Assembly (NCBI RefSeq): GCF_003073045.1 | Contig: NC_037596.1 | Span: 14,635,012-14,699,011 of the forward strand | Length of the DNA: 64,000 bases | Reading direction: 5' to 3' | Origin: Pomacea canaliculata | Taxonomy: Eukaryota > Mollusca > Gastropoda > Architaenioglossa > Ampullariidae | Shown: piece by piece, positions 37,041-48,700 of the stretch | How positions within the stretch are numbered: the stretch's first letter is position 1 | Layout: each line of letters starts with the position of its first letter | Made by a program: the position numbers and the translations under genes | Notes under the pieces: generated by a model | Seen by the model: the letters and a program-made list of their open reading frames with translations, nothing else | The model's database searches: none | What the model was told of the DNA's origin: nothing

Positions 37041-37945
37041 GATGGGTGGAAGTAAATAAATTTAATATGTACAGCACTCCTTGGGAGTAAAAAATAGTAA
37101 TTTGCCTTCAAATCTTATTCATCTACATCCAGAGGAAAGTGTGAAGTACACAATTCAATAAGCTTCACAAAACTGTAAATACTTTTATTTTATCATAGCT
37201 TTCACTCAACCTAATCAACTAATCAGTTTATTACTCATCATAAATAAAACTTGGGTCGTCTACTTATATAATGCTGGAAGAAGTTCTCATATGATATCTG
37301 TACAATATAACATCCAATAAAAAGTTCAATGTCAATAGCTGTCAAAAGTCCTTTAAATTTTTCATACACATTTCTACATTTCAGTGACACACTACAATCA
37401 TTATATAAAAGGACCCAGTTCACATTCTCCTTTTTTGAATACATGCATATCACCTGCACGCACACACAGGCACTAACGAATCACTCAAGTTTTATGGAAT
37501 ATAAAATTAGCCAGCTTAATAAAATCTTTTCGTCTGCCATTTCCCCGATAAAACCAAAGAAACACATGGGAAAAAAAATAAAGTATTGCTTTCCGAGGAA
37601 ACACTGCAACCAGCCGACACCTTTCACTTAGACAAGCTACTCTGATCAGTTCATTACAAAAAGAAAAAAAAAAAAGAAAAAAAGACCCCAAAACGCAACT
37701 CTTTGTAGAGCTGATGTCTGTTTAAAAAAGAAAGGCAAAAAGAAATATTTTGTTAAAAAAAAAAAACCCTCCGTCTTCTGCTTTATGTTGTTTGGCAAAA
37801 CACATTTCAATGCGCTTGTAAAATTACCAAAATTCCTTCACTGGAAAGCAAACATTTAAGAAGAAACTCATTTGTCAAAGAGGTCTACACGAAAACAATG
37901 GGACATTTACATGAAACAAATGCATCAAAACATTTCAAAAATCTG

Positions 37946-40900
37946 TTATTCTCCTAAAATGTGTGACTTCTTTGTGACTTTCCTTCTGGATGCTGGTGAT
38001 ACCAAGACCGTCTTTTGTATTGGGCCTGATGAGGAGGATTTCTTTGCTACTTTGGAAATAGAAGTTCTTTTGGCTTTTGCAAGAGATGATTTGCGAACAA
38101 CATCTTCACGTCCAATGTCTATCATTTTCTTCTCCCATTCTTCCAATTCCTTCTTGTACTTTTCTTTTTCTACCCTGGCATCTTTCTCGTATATCTGTAA
38201 ATAAATATGCGCAAACTTCTTTAACATACATTTATTAACAATCATTTTAGAAGGACATTCAGTTTTTACTGTTTAGCATAAACAGTATAATACTGAAATA
38301 AAACTAGTCACTTCTTATCTACTTTTATGTGCCCAACCTAAATATGACAATCAAAATGCAAAATTGGCTAAAGTCTTTTTTTTTTTTATAATCTGCAATA
38401 ATTATTATGCATGGTAATATTAACTGACCTCTGGCCTGTAAAAAAAAAAAAAATCAAGTCATAGGCTACATCTAAGATTTCTTTGCTTGTCTCTTGCACA
38501 GCTAAGCATCTTTGGGGTGTGTTCAGCAGTAGTCAGAACTACATCCCACAAGTTTTTAAACGATCTAAAACTGGGTGTGCACAACTAAACACGAGGCTCT
38601 TGTGAACGGAATAATATCAAAACCCCTATCTAAAATGATAACATAAAATGTATCCATTTCATCTAAGGACAAAACAAAAAATATTTACTTTCTTCTTAAG
38701 TTATTAATTATCAAAACATAAGATCTCTACTCTAAATTTCATCAAAATAAATATTTAAAAAAAAAAAAAAAAAATCAAGAAGCTGTTTGAATAAAAGACC
38801 ACAAAAGTCATACTGTACTATGTAAACATGAGAATAAAGAAAATTATAAAAATTCAACTACCTCTTTCTTCTCATTGGGAATATTATGCCAGTGGTCTGC
38901 AAGTTCTTTCATAAATTGCTGAAAAAAAATTTAAGCCCTAGGATTACAATATTAATTATATAATACTGGAGATGCTGTCTTCTCGAGATCTTATCAGAAT
39001 GACTACCATACATCAGTACATAAAAAAGCATTCTGCATGCACACACAATTCATCAACAATATGTAAATACATAAACACTTAGCATTTTAAAGTCTTAACC
39101 ATAAATTGTACTTTCTGCTTAGTATGTAAATCAAAATGCAACAGAGGCTGTTTTAAGTGAACATTGCATAACATGGTCAAAAAGAGAGAATTTTTTTTTT
39201 AAAGTGCATAACTTTTGGGTTTTTTTTAAAAAAGATGGTCCTTATCCTATTTGCTTTTCACCACTCACATTCAGAGGTACGCCACCCCGTTCGTGCAGAG
39301 ATGATCTAACAAATGCTATGTATGGGTTTGATGGCCTTTTTGGCTTTCCCAGATCGCGCAACTCCTGCAGTGCAAAGATTATGTGATATGTGAAAATATG
39401 TACAAAAAAATAATTTACAGATCTTCTTATAATTAGATAACAGATTATAATTAAATTACAGATCTTTCATAATTTAAATCTCAAGCTAAATCATTATTAT
39501 AAAAAAATGTTGCTGTACAAATTTACATTTTTTTTCAGATAACATATTTCTTCAAATTTTATTCTCAAGTCATAAATGTATCTTGAGATGAAGAACTCAG
39601 CATCTTTTAATATGATGTAACCAATGAACAACTCAAAGGTTCCTGGTGCCGTATATATAAATTTGAAACGAAAGACATATCTGGCTGATCTTCATATGAT
39701 TGTAAAAAACTAGTTTTCTATTTGAACCCAGCAAACACTTTACCACCCGCAGGTGTGCTACTGAAAGTGCACACTGCTGCTATCAGGCTGCAGGACAAAG
39801 GGGCCACCAGATGTGCCAGCTTAGTACAGATAGCTTAGCAGGGAATAGTAGTAATAAATGTGCTAAGGGTAGTTGAGTCATAGGATCAGGAATAGACAGC
39901 CAGAACGTCAAGAGAGATTTTTTAAAAAAAGAGTTATGCCATAGTTTCTTTGTGCATAGTTGTATATAGTTTATTAACATTATCATCTATTTTTATCTTT
40001 TAATTATATTACTCATTTCTGTTAGTGCATTTTTTGTCTGTACATGAATGGTTGTGTAGGGTGTAAAGCATTGAGCTGTTCAAATGAATCCATTATGATA
40101 TAAGAGAGGGAGAGAAAAAACAAAAATTCTGATGTTTTACTTTATGCCAGCACTGTACAGAAATACCAAGACAAGAAAAAAGTAAACTCTGTGCTGTGAT
40201 AGATCACAAATCAAACAATAATGGAGATTCTGTGAAAAGGATGGTAAAAACTATTGATGAGACCATTAAAAATGACTTAAAACGTGTAACAAGAGGATAG
40301 GTAAAAGTCACCCACAAGAACAAAACTCTGAGTCTGAAAATAGAAATAGCCTCTAAACAATCAGAAAAGTTCATCAGGTGAACATGACAAGTCTGCCAAA
40401 AAGTTCATTAAAAAGTACCTGCATTTGATATTTGATGAGAGTTAAATAAATGTGATCAAATACTACATTCAAACTTCTGGGTACCCATCTACTTTGTTTC
40501 TTTCTTCTTTGGGGAACTGTCATGCTCGAAAGGCAGGCATATTTGCAGTGTTCAAAAAGCTGCTTTTTCAATGAATTAGGATGACTTGAAATGCCTTCCT
40601 GGCTGGATCTAATTCAATGTGAAATTGTGAAAAGCTGTACGTTACTTTTGATCACAAATTGGAAATGTTCTTCATGGGTACTTTACTCGTGGCAAAACTC
40701 TGCTGCTTGACTAATTTCTCTGTCTGAGGTGCAAACAATTTTATAAGATACAGACTTTTGATCCAAATATATCCCGCTTGGATTCCATGGGAAACTCATC
40801 TTTCACTAACTTTTTTGTCTCTCAATCTTTTACGGAATGCCAATTTTGCAGATTTATCATCATGAAGCTGGGCTTTTTCTTGCTCACTGAGTCCATCTAA

Positions 40901-43074
40901 AAACACCAAATACTTCCGTTTGTAGTCCAAATATTCTTCTTGTGCAAGTAACTTGTATGCCTGTTAAGACCAAAGAAAATATGCTACAGTAAAGGGGTAA
41001 CACCTTGCATGTACAGGTACTTAAAAATTATATTCTTTCAAAGTAACTTGCTATAAAATTTGGAAGATTAAATTTATAAAAATCTGAGTGTTTTTTGATG
41101 AAGTGGCTCCTTCATCCTGTCCTAGACATAAGTAGACAAATTGAAAGGCAATGTTCACATCAGTTACCTGTGTTTAGATTTGTGATTTCAAACAAGTAGA
41201 TACTGAGGCCATTCCATGTTACTCAAACATACGTTCCCTCCAGTTCCTATTTATAACTCACAGTTTTCTTTTCTGTGCCAAGATCATTCCACAGCTGACT
41301 TGCAATCTTGCTTATTTTAGGAGCATTGGCACCTTGATAAAAAGCAGGAAAAGAAAACTATAGCAAATTGTTCTATATCTCATACCTCAATATTTATATA
41401 AAAAATTATCAAATTTCTAGTAATACAAAAAATGTTAATATTGCTTAAAAATATGCAATATCCTCAGGTTATTGTTTTGTTCATAAAAGATGTAATTCTT
41501 ACTGTAATGGAAACAAGGAATTGAAATGATACCTAAAGTTTAAAAATGAAAATAAATAATAGTTGACATATGTGCCCATAGTAAACCTGGATTATTTTGT
41601 CGAATTTCTGACATTTTTTCAGTCATAAACTTCACAAAAGGGCGAAGTGGCCTCTTGGGTGCATCAGGGGATTGGATAGACCGAGACATGCTGATCAAGC
41701 ATCGTGCATCTTCAACTGGTCTGTGGACACAAGATGTTTAAAATGGTTAACTCACTTTAAGTACTCTACCTGGTATTAAGCACTGAATCATACAAACAAA
41801 TCTATAATTTGCTTTTATCACATTATGTTAAGTATATCATTATCTGTAACAGTAACATAATGCAGTACAAAATTAGAGTCTTCTCAACCATGTTCCTTCA
41901 GAAACATTGAGTGGTGATTAGTACTTCAGCACTACCCAGAGATACAGCAAAGTAAAAAGTTATTCACAAGCTTCCTAACTACCCATCATTAGAGCGGTCC
42001 GACAGTTAGCACAACAGTTAGCTCCTGTCACCAATGCAGTGGGTTCTCCTGGGTTCAGCTCTTATCTGGGGCACAATGTTCTTTCTCAGCGTGTAGCATC
42101 TGTTTCCAGGACTGGCTGCCTTGCCACAATACAGCCATATTTGCTTACTCGGTATAAAACACCTATTCCCCCTCCTCTCCAGCAGTAAATTTATCTAAGC
42201 CTTTTCAAAGCAATGCTGAATGCAGCTGTGCATTTGTATTCTATGCAGAAAGTAGAAGTTTTACTTAGAAATGTTAACAATTAAAGCAAAATCTGAACTA
42301 AAAGCAAAAATACATGTAAAAAATATTGACATAAGAAAGCAAAAAAGAAGACTGCCGTGGTAGGATTCAAAATTCAACAACACTCCATTCAGAAACTAGC
42401 AAAATAGAAATGTTATAAAGGTTGTAACCGACTGAACAAATCTTTCACTTGGCATTGGTTCATGCTGTATGCCATCCTCTCTGTATAGCACTTACTCCTT
42501 TGCATCTTTGCCTGATGTAAAATATGTAATGAACTTGAAGCATGTTGAACCTACCATCGAATCCTTGAAAAGTGCACTAAATACAGATCGCTTCCCTAAC
42601 CATAGTCTTAACGACAGTTCGTCTAATGCTAGTACATCTTTCAACCCTAGGTCTTTTTTATTTCGTATATTGACTAGTCCGCCTTTTTGCCTTCCTCTTA
42701 AGTCACGCAACTCACTTGTCATTTATTATTGTTTTTTACTTGATGCATGTTTGCATCTTTTATGCTTGTCTTAAATTGCTTGCCAGTATTGCTGCTAATC
42801 TTTCCGTTCTCCGTTTACTGTCCATGTCTTGATTTTGTCTCATGCACTGAAAGAATATTCCTTCGTGAGCGTAATCATCAAGCGCGCGCTTATTATTATT
42901 ACTACCACTAATCCAGTGACGAATGAAGTATCTAGAGATTAATCAAATACTGAAACGGAAAACTAGTTTAGAATTATCAGCTATGACACATTCAACATAC
43001 CTAAGAGTTGTTAATGCCAAATGCTTCACGAAAACATCAGCAATAGCTCCACAACGTTGCAACACGACGGCCAT
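37946..43074 (-). CDS. TFAM: TFAM-like two-HMG-box protein, copy T4 (276 aa, full C-tail)
   Basis: Coding exons: 43001-43074, 41587-41720, 41262-41332, 40811-40960, 39269-39364, 38862-38918, 37946-38194; 831 nt in one frame. The presequence-like start is MAVVLQRCGAIADVFVKHLA. HMG box A covers roughly residues 46-113 (PKRPLRPFVKFMTEK ... KISKIASQLW ... YLDYKRKYLVF). The linker is residues 114-148. Box B covers roughly 149-216 (GKPKRPSNPYIAFVR ... ELADHWHNIP ... KEKYKKELEEWEKKM). The C-tail of about 60 residues is lysine/serine-rich (KVAKKSSSSG ... SRRKVTKKSH) and is the only complete one in the array. In vertebrate TFAM the basic C-tail is needed for transcription activation, so T4 is the best candidate for the ancestral function. 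The exon 4 donor is GTTAGT. Intron 1 keeps a LINE relic and a SINE. Confidence 0.87.
41993..42190 (+). mobile_element. tRNA-derived SINE in intron 1 of T4
   Basis: A decayed head (CAACAGTTAGCTCCTGTCAC, then GGGTTCAGCTCTTATCTGG) is followed by the family body with CTGTTTCCAGGACTGGCTGC. It sits at the position equivalent to the T3 copy. Confidence 0.55.
42545..42925 (+). mobile_element. CR1/L2-type LINE 3' end in intron 1 of T4
   Basis: It retains only the most 3' coding block (IESLKSALNTD, corresponding to SFKRALKTH in such elements) and the 3' non-coding end shared with T1-T3. Confidence 0.6.
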
Positions 43075-43654
43075 TTTAACACCGAGCGCGCTTTGACAGA
43101 GTAATCGTTGTTATCTTTATGATAAATAACAAAAATAGGCCAAAACTTTATTTAGCAACAGTAAAGCACTTCTAAAAGAAAGTATTGAATGTTTCAGAGT
43201 AGAGTCCTTGAAGGCTTAAACATAATTTAAGTATATACAAAAATTAAACAGAGTTATCTTGTGGTGAACTAAGAGACCTCCCTGAACATATTTTACACAA
43301 TAACTAGTGTTTTAATGCACAGTTTAAAAGTGTCACCTACGCTGCGAGAATAAAAGCTGCAATCGCATTGAGAATGTTTATAGAAACAGTCGGAAATAGA
43401 TTTGATGAGAGTTTTAATTAATCAAGGGACTCTAAACACTACAGGTAGAGTACAAAGCGAAAGTATAGCTCATCACGTGATTTATCGCACGCGCGCCGAG
43501 TTCAAATTATCGTGGTGATAAGGTACACAGCTGAAACCAGTGAATAATCTTAAAACGGGGACATGTTTCTACGTGGAAACAGTTGTTCGAAAAGGGGGAC
43601 TGACCCCTGAAACGGGGACGGATGGTTATCTTAGGTGTTGAAAAATTGTGTTTT

Positions 43655-43710
43655 GTCCCTTTGTAGAATTGTGACTGGAGAGTCTCCGTTACAGCTTCTA
43701 AGGTCAAGTG
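43655..43710 (-). pseudogene. Ependymin-related exon 4 relic upstream of T4
   Basis: The minus strand encodes MTLEAVTETLQS, the same relic as at 10,135 and 18,160. Flanking sequence 43,640-44,250 matches 10,120-10,720. Confidence 0.65.
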
Positions 43711-44269
43711 TTATGTTTACATCCTCAGCTCTTTCTTCATCCTCTGACCTCCTGACTCACTTCATTTCGAGCAGGCATTTGTGCATTTCTCTTTTCCGTT
43801 CCAGGAATCAAGAGAAAAATTTCTGGTGAAGACATATGTTGTCTATTCATAAATATAATTACAACAATTTCCCCTAAAACCCATTTGCTCAAGAAAGGTT
43901 GAGGCCACAGGCTCTTAAACGATTATTGTTCCTTAACACACGTAGCTTTCACTGTTTGTTCGTTGTGCTATTGTTACCGTTCATATTATTGATAGAAATT
44001 AATAGTAATTTAGAGGATGTTCTCAAATGTTGTGGTACATATTTATTAACCGTTCAGTAAACTGCTCACCCTGCAGATCGAATATTGCTTTGTTAGTCTA
44101 CATTACACTAAAAGTTAGGGACCTGCATTAAAAAATGGATGAGCATGAATAAATGCTCGAAGAGGTGAAGAAAGATTAAGATTGATTGCAGGCTTGTCTG
44201 GGAGAGAATGGAAATTATTTGCGAAATGGATAAGGAGAAAGGTGTGACAATAGAAGAATGCACCTCCTC

Positions 44270-45767
44270 AGATTCAAGGAACAGTTTTAAGATGCTTAGT
44301 GAAAGTTTGCTTATCTCCAGACATGTTTCGTGTGAGGAGACTGGTCCATTAAAGAAAAAATTGTTTTAGAACTTTCAAGTTAAAAAGACCTAGAAAACTG
44401 CACTCTTTGAACATTCTCTCCTCATAGTACTGAAAACTAATTTTAGAAGCATGTGATTAGATCAAATGGTTTATTAAAAATATCCATATTACAAATGTCA
44501 AAATATAAAATGAACATAAAAACTGTTAGCCAGAAATATCAGTATGAAAATGACATGTTATGAAGCCCTAATCAGATGACAGTCTCGAAATGTTCAAAAG
44601 AGCTTAAAGAAAAGGTAAATATACTTCATAAAAACAAAGCTTCCATTATGTTAGATGGGTAAAGAAAAAGCTAATTATTTAGAAAATAATGCAAATACAT
44701 TTTGTACATATTTTGCACATGTGGTGCACATTTTCCTTCTTCTATGTTATAATATTATGGTAATCAACATATTATATTTCTCTCGTCTATGTGACAAATG
44801 CAAGTAACAAATTGACTCGCCGTGCAGTCCTAAGATTTGTGCTGTGTTATGCATCTTTATTAACCAACTCCATTCTCTGGTCTTCACCAACACAGTTTGA
44901 ATTTTACTACAAATACTGTATCTCACCATAATTAAAAAAAAATAAAATACCAGAGTCAAAGGACTTTTTTTCATGAGTTCTGTTCATAGATCACTGGGTG
45001 GATTATAATAATAATTTTTCTAGTTTCATGTTGTGTGACTAGCAAGGACAAATAGACTATCTTGTGCTATTTTTCTAAAGAGCCAGGTCAACAGATGAAA
45101 TAGAATCTTATCCTACTACTTCTTTGTTGGATATTCTACATTTTCTTTCATGATGGCAGAATTTCTCAAAGATAGACTTTGTATTCCCTCAAAAGTATAA
45201 GAAAGAAACTACGTTTATTTAAACTAAGGTGACCAGACGTTTCCGGGGCGAAAGCGGGACACGTGCCGATGATGGTGTCGTCACCGTCAAAGAACGCCGA
45301 AAAAAGTGATTTTTAAAGACAACCGGGACATTTGATGGACTTGCCAGAAAGCCAGAAAGCGGGACATTGGGCGTCCCGCCCGATGAGCAGGCGGGACACG
45401 AGGTCAAAAGCGGGACTGTCCCGCCTAAAGCGGGACGTCTGGTCACCTTATTTAAACAGACATGTTAGTTATTGCCTTTGAGTTTTCTGACATCCTTAGA
45501 TCGTGTTATTACCAGTCATACTTGTGCAGAAAATTAAGTCGTTTAAAAGCACAAAATCAAATTTGCATAAAAGAGTGAAAACAGTTTAACATTAACAGAT
45601 GTAGATAAGGAAATAAAGTCAGATTGGAATGACAGATTTAGTAGAAACATTGTTTTTGCCAATATGAAATCTGACAGATATTTAATCGACTGATAATTGA
45701 ATAATTGACAGATGTTTAATTGACTGATAATTTGTGGCACCTGCAGAAGCACATCTTTGATCAGTGG
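44270..45767. other. EPD-B 3' flank and probable 3' UTR
   Basis: No gene is recognised. Sequence near 44,470-44,680 resembles 3' flank sequence of the other ependymin genes (including 9,180-9,320 and 54,440-54,700), with minus-strand AATAAA near 44,470. It contains the MITE at 45,225-45,449. Confidence 0.4.
45225..45449. mobile_element. hAT-like MITE with 15-bp inverted ends
   Basis: Ends are AAGGTGACCAGACGT on the left and its reverse complement on the right. Direct repeats ATTTAAAC flank it at 45217-45224 and 45450-45457. The interior is GC-rich with many GCGGGAC repeats. An 8-bp duplication suits hAT. There is no coding capacity. Confidence 0.8.
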
Positions 45768-48700
45768 CTACAGGTAAAAGAAACGTCTGGTAAAGGATGC
45801 TTTGGCTGAAAACTCTGGAAACATCTGAGTTGAAACAGAAAATATAATGCCATTAAATATGAGTAAGTAACAAAACCCCACAAAGGAAAAATTAAACCAG
45901 TCCTTTAAACATTCCATTATAGTTCTGTTCATTTTCCTGACAAAGCTATTCATTAAAGGTACATTGCATGTACGAATAACATGCAAATAAATACACCAAA
46001 TGTTGAAAGCCAGCCTTTTTCCTTTCCACTCGTTCGCCTAATCAAGGTCAATAAAAAAAAATCAAATCATTTTTGTTAAATAAAATTGGGACAAGCTTAA
46101 AAAATAATTAGCAAAAGAATTAGAAGACAAATATGTACTGTGTTAATTGGTTTATTTACTGCATAGTTCTGACCATAAAGTAAATACTGACCAAAAGCAT
46201 TATTACACGTCAATAGCTGTGGTCAATGTGTTAACTACATGAAATGCTTCTTCATAAACTTGGGCAGATTCCTTCCTTTGTTCAATTTGATCCCCTCCAA
46301 CCCCACACTAGTCATCATTGTCATTACCTTGTCTGAATGCAATGGCTTTGCACCTTTACACTCTGGAGGCACATCAAAGACAGATGGCTGCGTTATGCCT
46401 AGTTGAATGTCAGCAAATCCAGATACTGTCATGTAAACATCTGCACACATAGAACAACACCCCCAACCCCAAAACAACTGCATAAACTAAGCTACTGATC
46501 ATCCTGTCTAGACTCCTTAGTTTTTGTATATTCTATGAAATACTTCAAATCACAAATGTGCATTTAAAAATAAAATGTAATGTATACTTTTTGTCATCCA
46601 ACACTTCCTGGTGTCTAAGCTAGTAGGAGTGGATAGCTTAATGGTTAGAGTATCAGTGTAAAAAAATGCCAAGGCACATGCGGTAATTATTTGATTTTTG
46701 TGTACTGGACAGTTCTTCCCTAAGCTGTGGAGCGAGATGAACACGGCACCACCCATGTACTGGAGTAAGATAAGTGAGGGCTTTAATACCTCAACTGGCT
46801 TTTTTGGGGAGTTGTCGGGTGGGCGACCATAATACAAACATACATGTATACAAACCATAATACAACTGAATATATATATAGATGTTTTGTTGTTCGTAGA
46901 GTAAAAGAACAGGTGTAAGATACGAGTAGTATGTTTGTGTATGCACCTGATGTGCCTCTAAAATTACTAGTGTAGTATATAAATGAAAAAAATATCAAAA
47001 GAGTCTCATTATTTTTTATAGCCTTTCACTATTGTTTTAAATAACTGGGCTTTTTTAACGCACTAGTGTCTGAAATTAGAAAAAAATTACATTTGTTATT
47101 TTATCAGCTCTTTAAGACAACAAAACATAAGGCGTTTGATGACTACACTGATTTTAGTATTTTTGTACACTTTTATGAAAAAAATGGCTGCTTTAAAATA
47201 CATTTCTTCTTATATAACACTCACCTCCTTCAAAATCTTCAGTGTTCACTTCTGAAACAGGAAGGCACAGTTGGCGTGTGACTGTGGTGAAGGATTGATA
47301 GGTTCCGTTTTGCCCCGTTATAGAATATACAGTGACTGGGAGAGACTCAGTTGCAGCTCCTAAGGTCAAATCACCAACTTTCTGAGCAATGTCTGCACAC
47401 AAATCCTTATATCTGTGAAAATATCTAGGAGATTAGGTGAATGGATAGAATGGTGTGTGTAAGTTTGACATTAACAGACATTAAGCATTAATATTTCACA
47501 TCGCTGTAAAAGGCAACAACTATCAGCAAACTCTAATGACAGTAACAACAGCAGATGTACACAAGGAGTATGCTTTAAATGCTTATCAATTACAGGAATG
47601 ATAGGACTAGTAGAAAGTGTACTACGAACGAACACATGTAAGCTGTTGACGATATGGAATAACAGTCAAAATAAAACCTGTAGATATGAAACTAACTGTA
47701 CTTGACAGGATAAATAGCATTGTTCTCTCCAAAATTTTCCCTTGCTGGAGCAATGACATTGCTTATTGCTGTTCTTTTCAAGGGTGTTTTGGGATTTTTT
47801 AGTCTTATAAACTTTGTTTTTGTTGAAGTGAATGCTTGCATTAGTACTGTTTTTAATTGTTACTTCAGAATCTGTTTACTTCTGATTGTGATAGTCTACC
47901 TGGAATACACATTTTCGTAAAAGGACCGGACATTTTTTGTACCGAGCACTCCCTGGTCTTCAAGTCAAAATTGTACAGCATACCACTCTGCAAGCAGGAG
48001 AGAAACCACAGTAAGGAGGTTAGACTTTGAGGCATAAAGAAACATGTCAGCCACAAGAGTTTATTGAAGTTTAACAAGATCAGCTTTTAGGATTAGAGGC
48101 AAGTCAAATGTTGTGAAGAAATATAAATCTTATGGAGAAAACTCGGAATGGTTGCATTACACCCCAAGTGTACTTAAAAAAAAATCACTTCTAACAATGT
48201 TAAAAATTGATTGTAAAAGACTATAGATACAAACGAGTACACAACGTCATTAAAACCAGTAAGAAATTAATAAGCTTTTAATTTTAATGCTGGTAAGTGT
48301 TTCTTGAAGGAGAAATCCGAAGAGATGTCAAGTTCTATTTTTGCAGAAAAGACAAATGTATGTTGTAGAACGAACTTGTATTCTAGGCTGCTAGAAGACG
48401 ATATTTATATACAGTGATACCAGAGAGCTTAGATGTAGAGAGGGTTCACTCGTGACCGCGGGAAAACTCGTCGGTTAGAGTTATCTTTCGTAATGAGATG
48501 CTACGAAACAACACGGCACAAGGCGATCGTCTGAGGCAAGGTGGGCAAATTGTTCTGCAATTAACTGTCAGAACGCCAGATTTAAATCAACCTCAAAAGA
48601 AAAACGTTTCCACAATTTCCCAAAGGACGAAGAGAGGTAAGCTACAAATTTATTCTCAAATTACGATCCATAAGTGTACTGTAGTTGAGAGCAGTCTACT

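Noticed and set aside
45219..45446. 75-codon open frame
   Set aside because: It coincides almost exactly with the MITE at 45,225-45,449 and arises from its GC-rich repeats.
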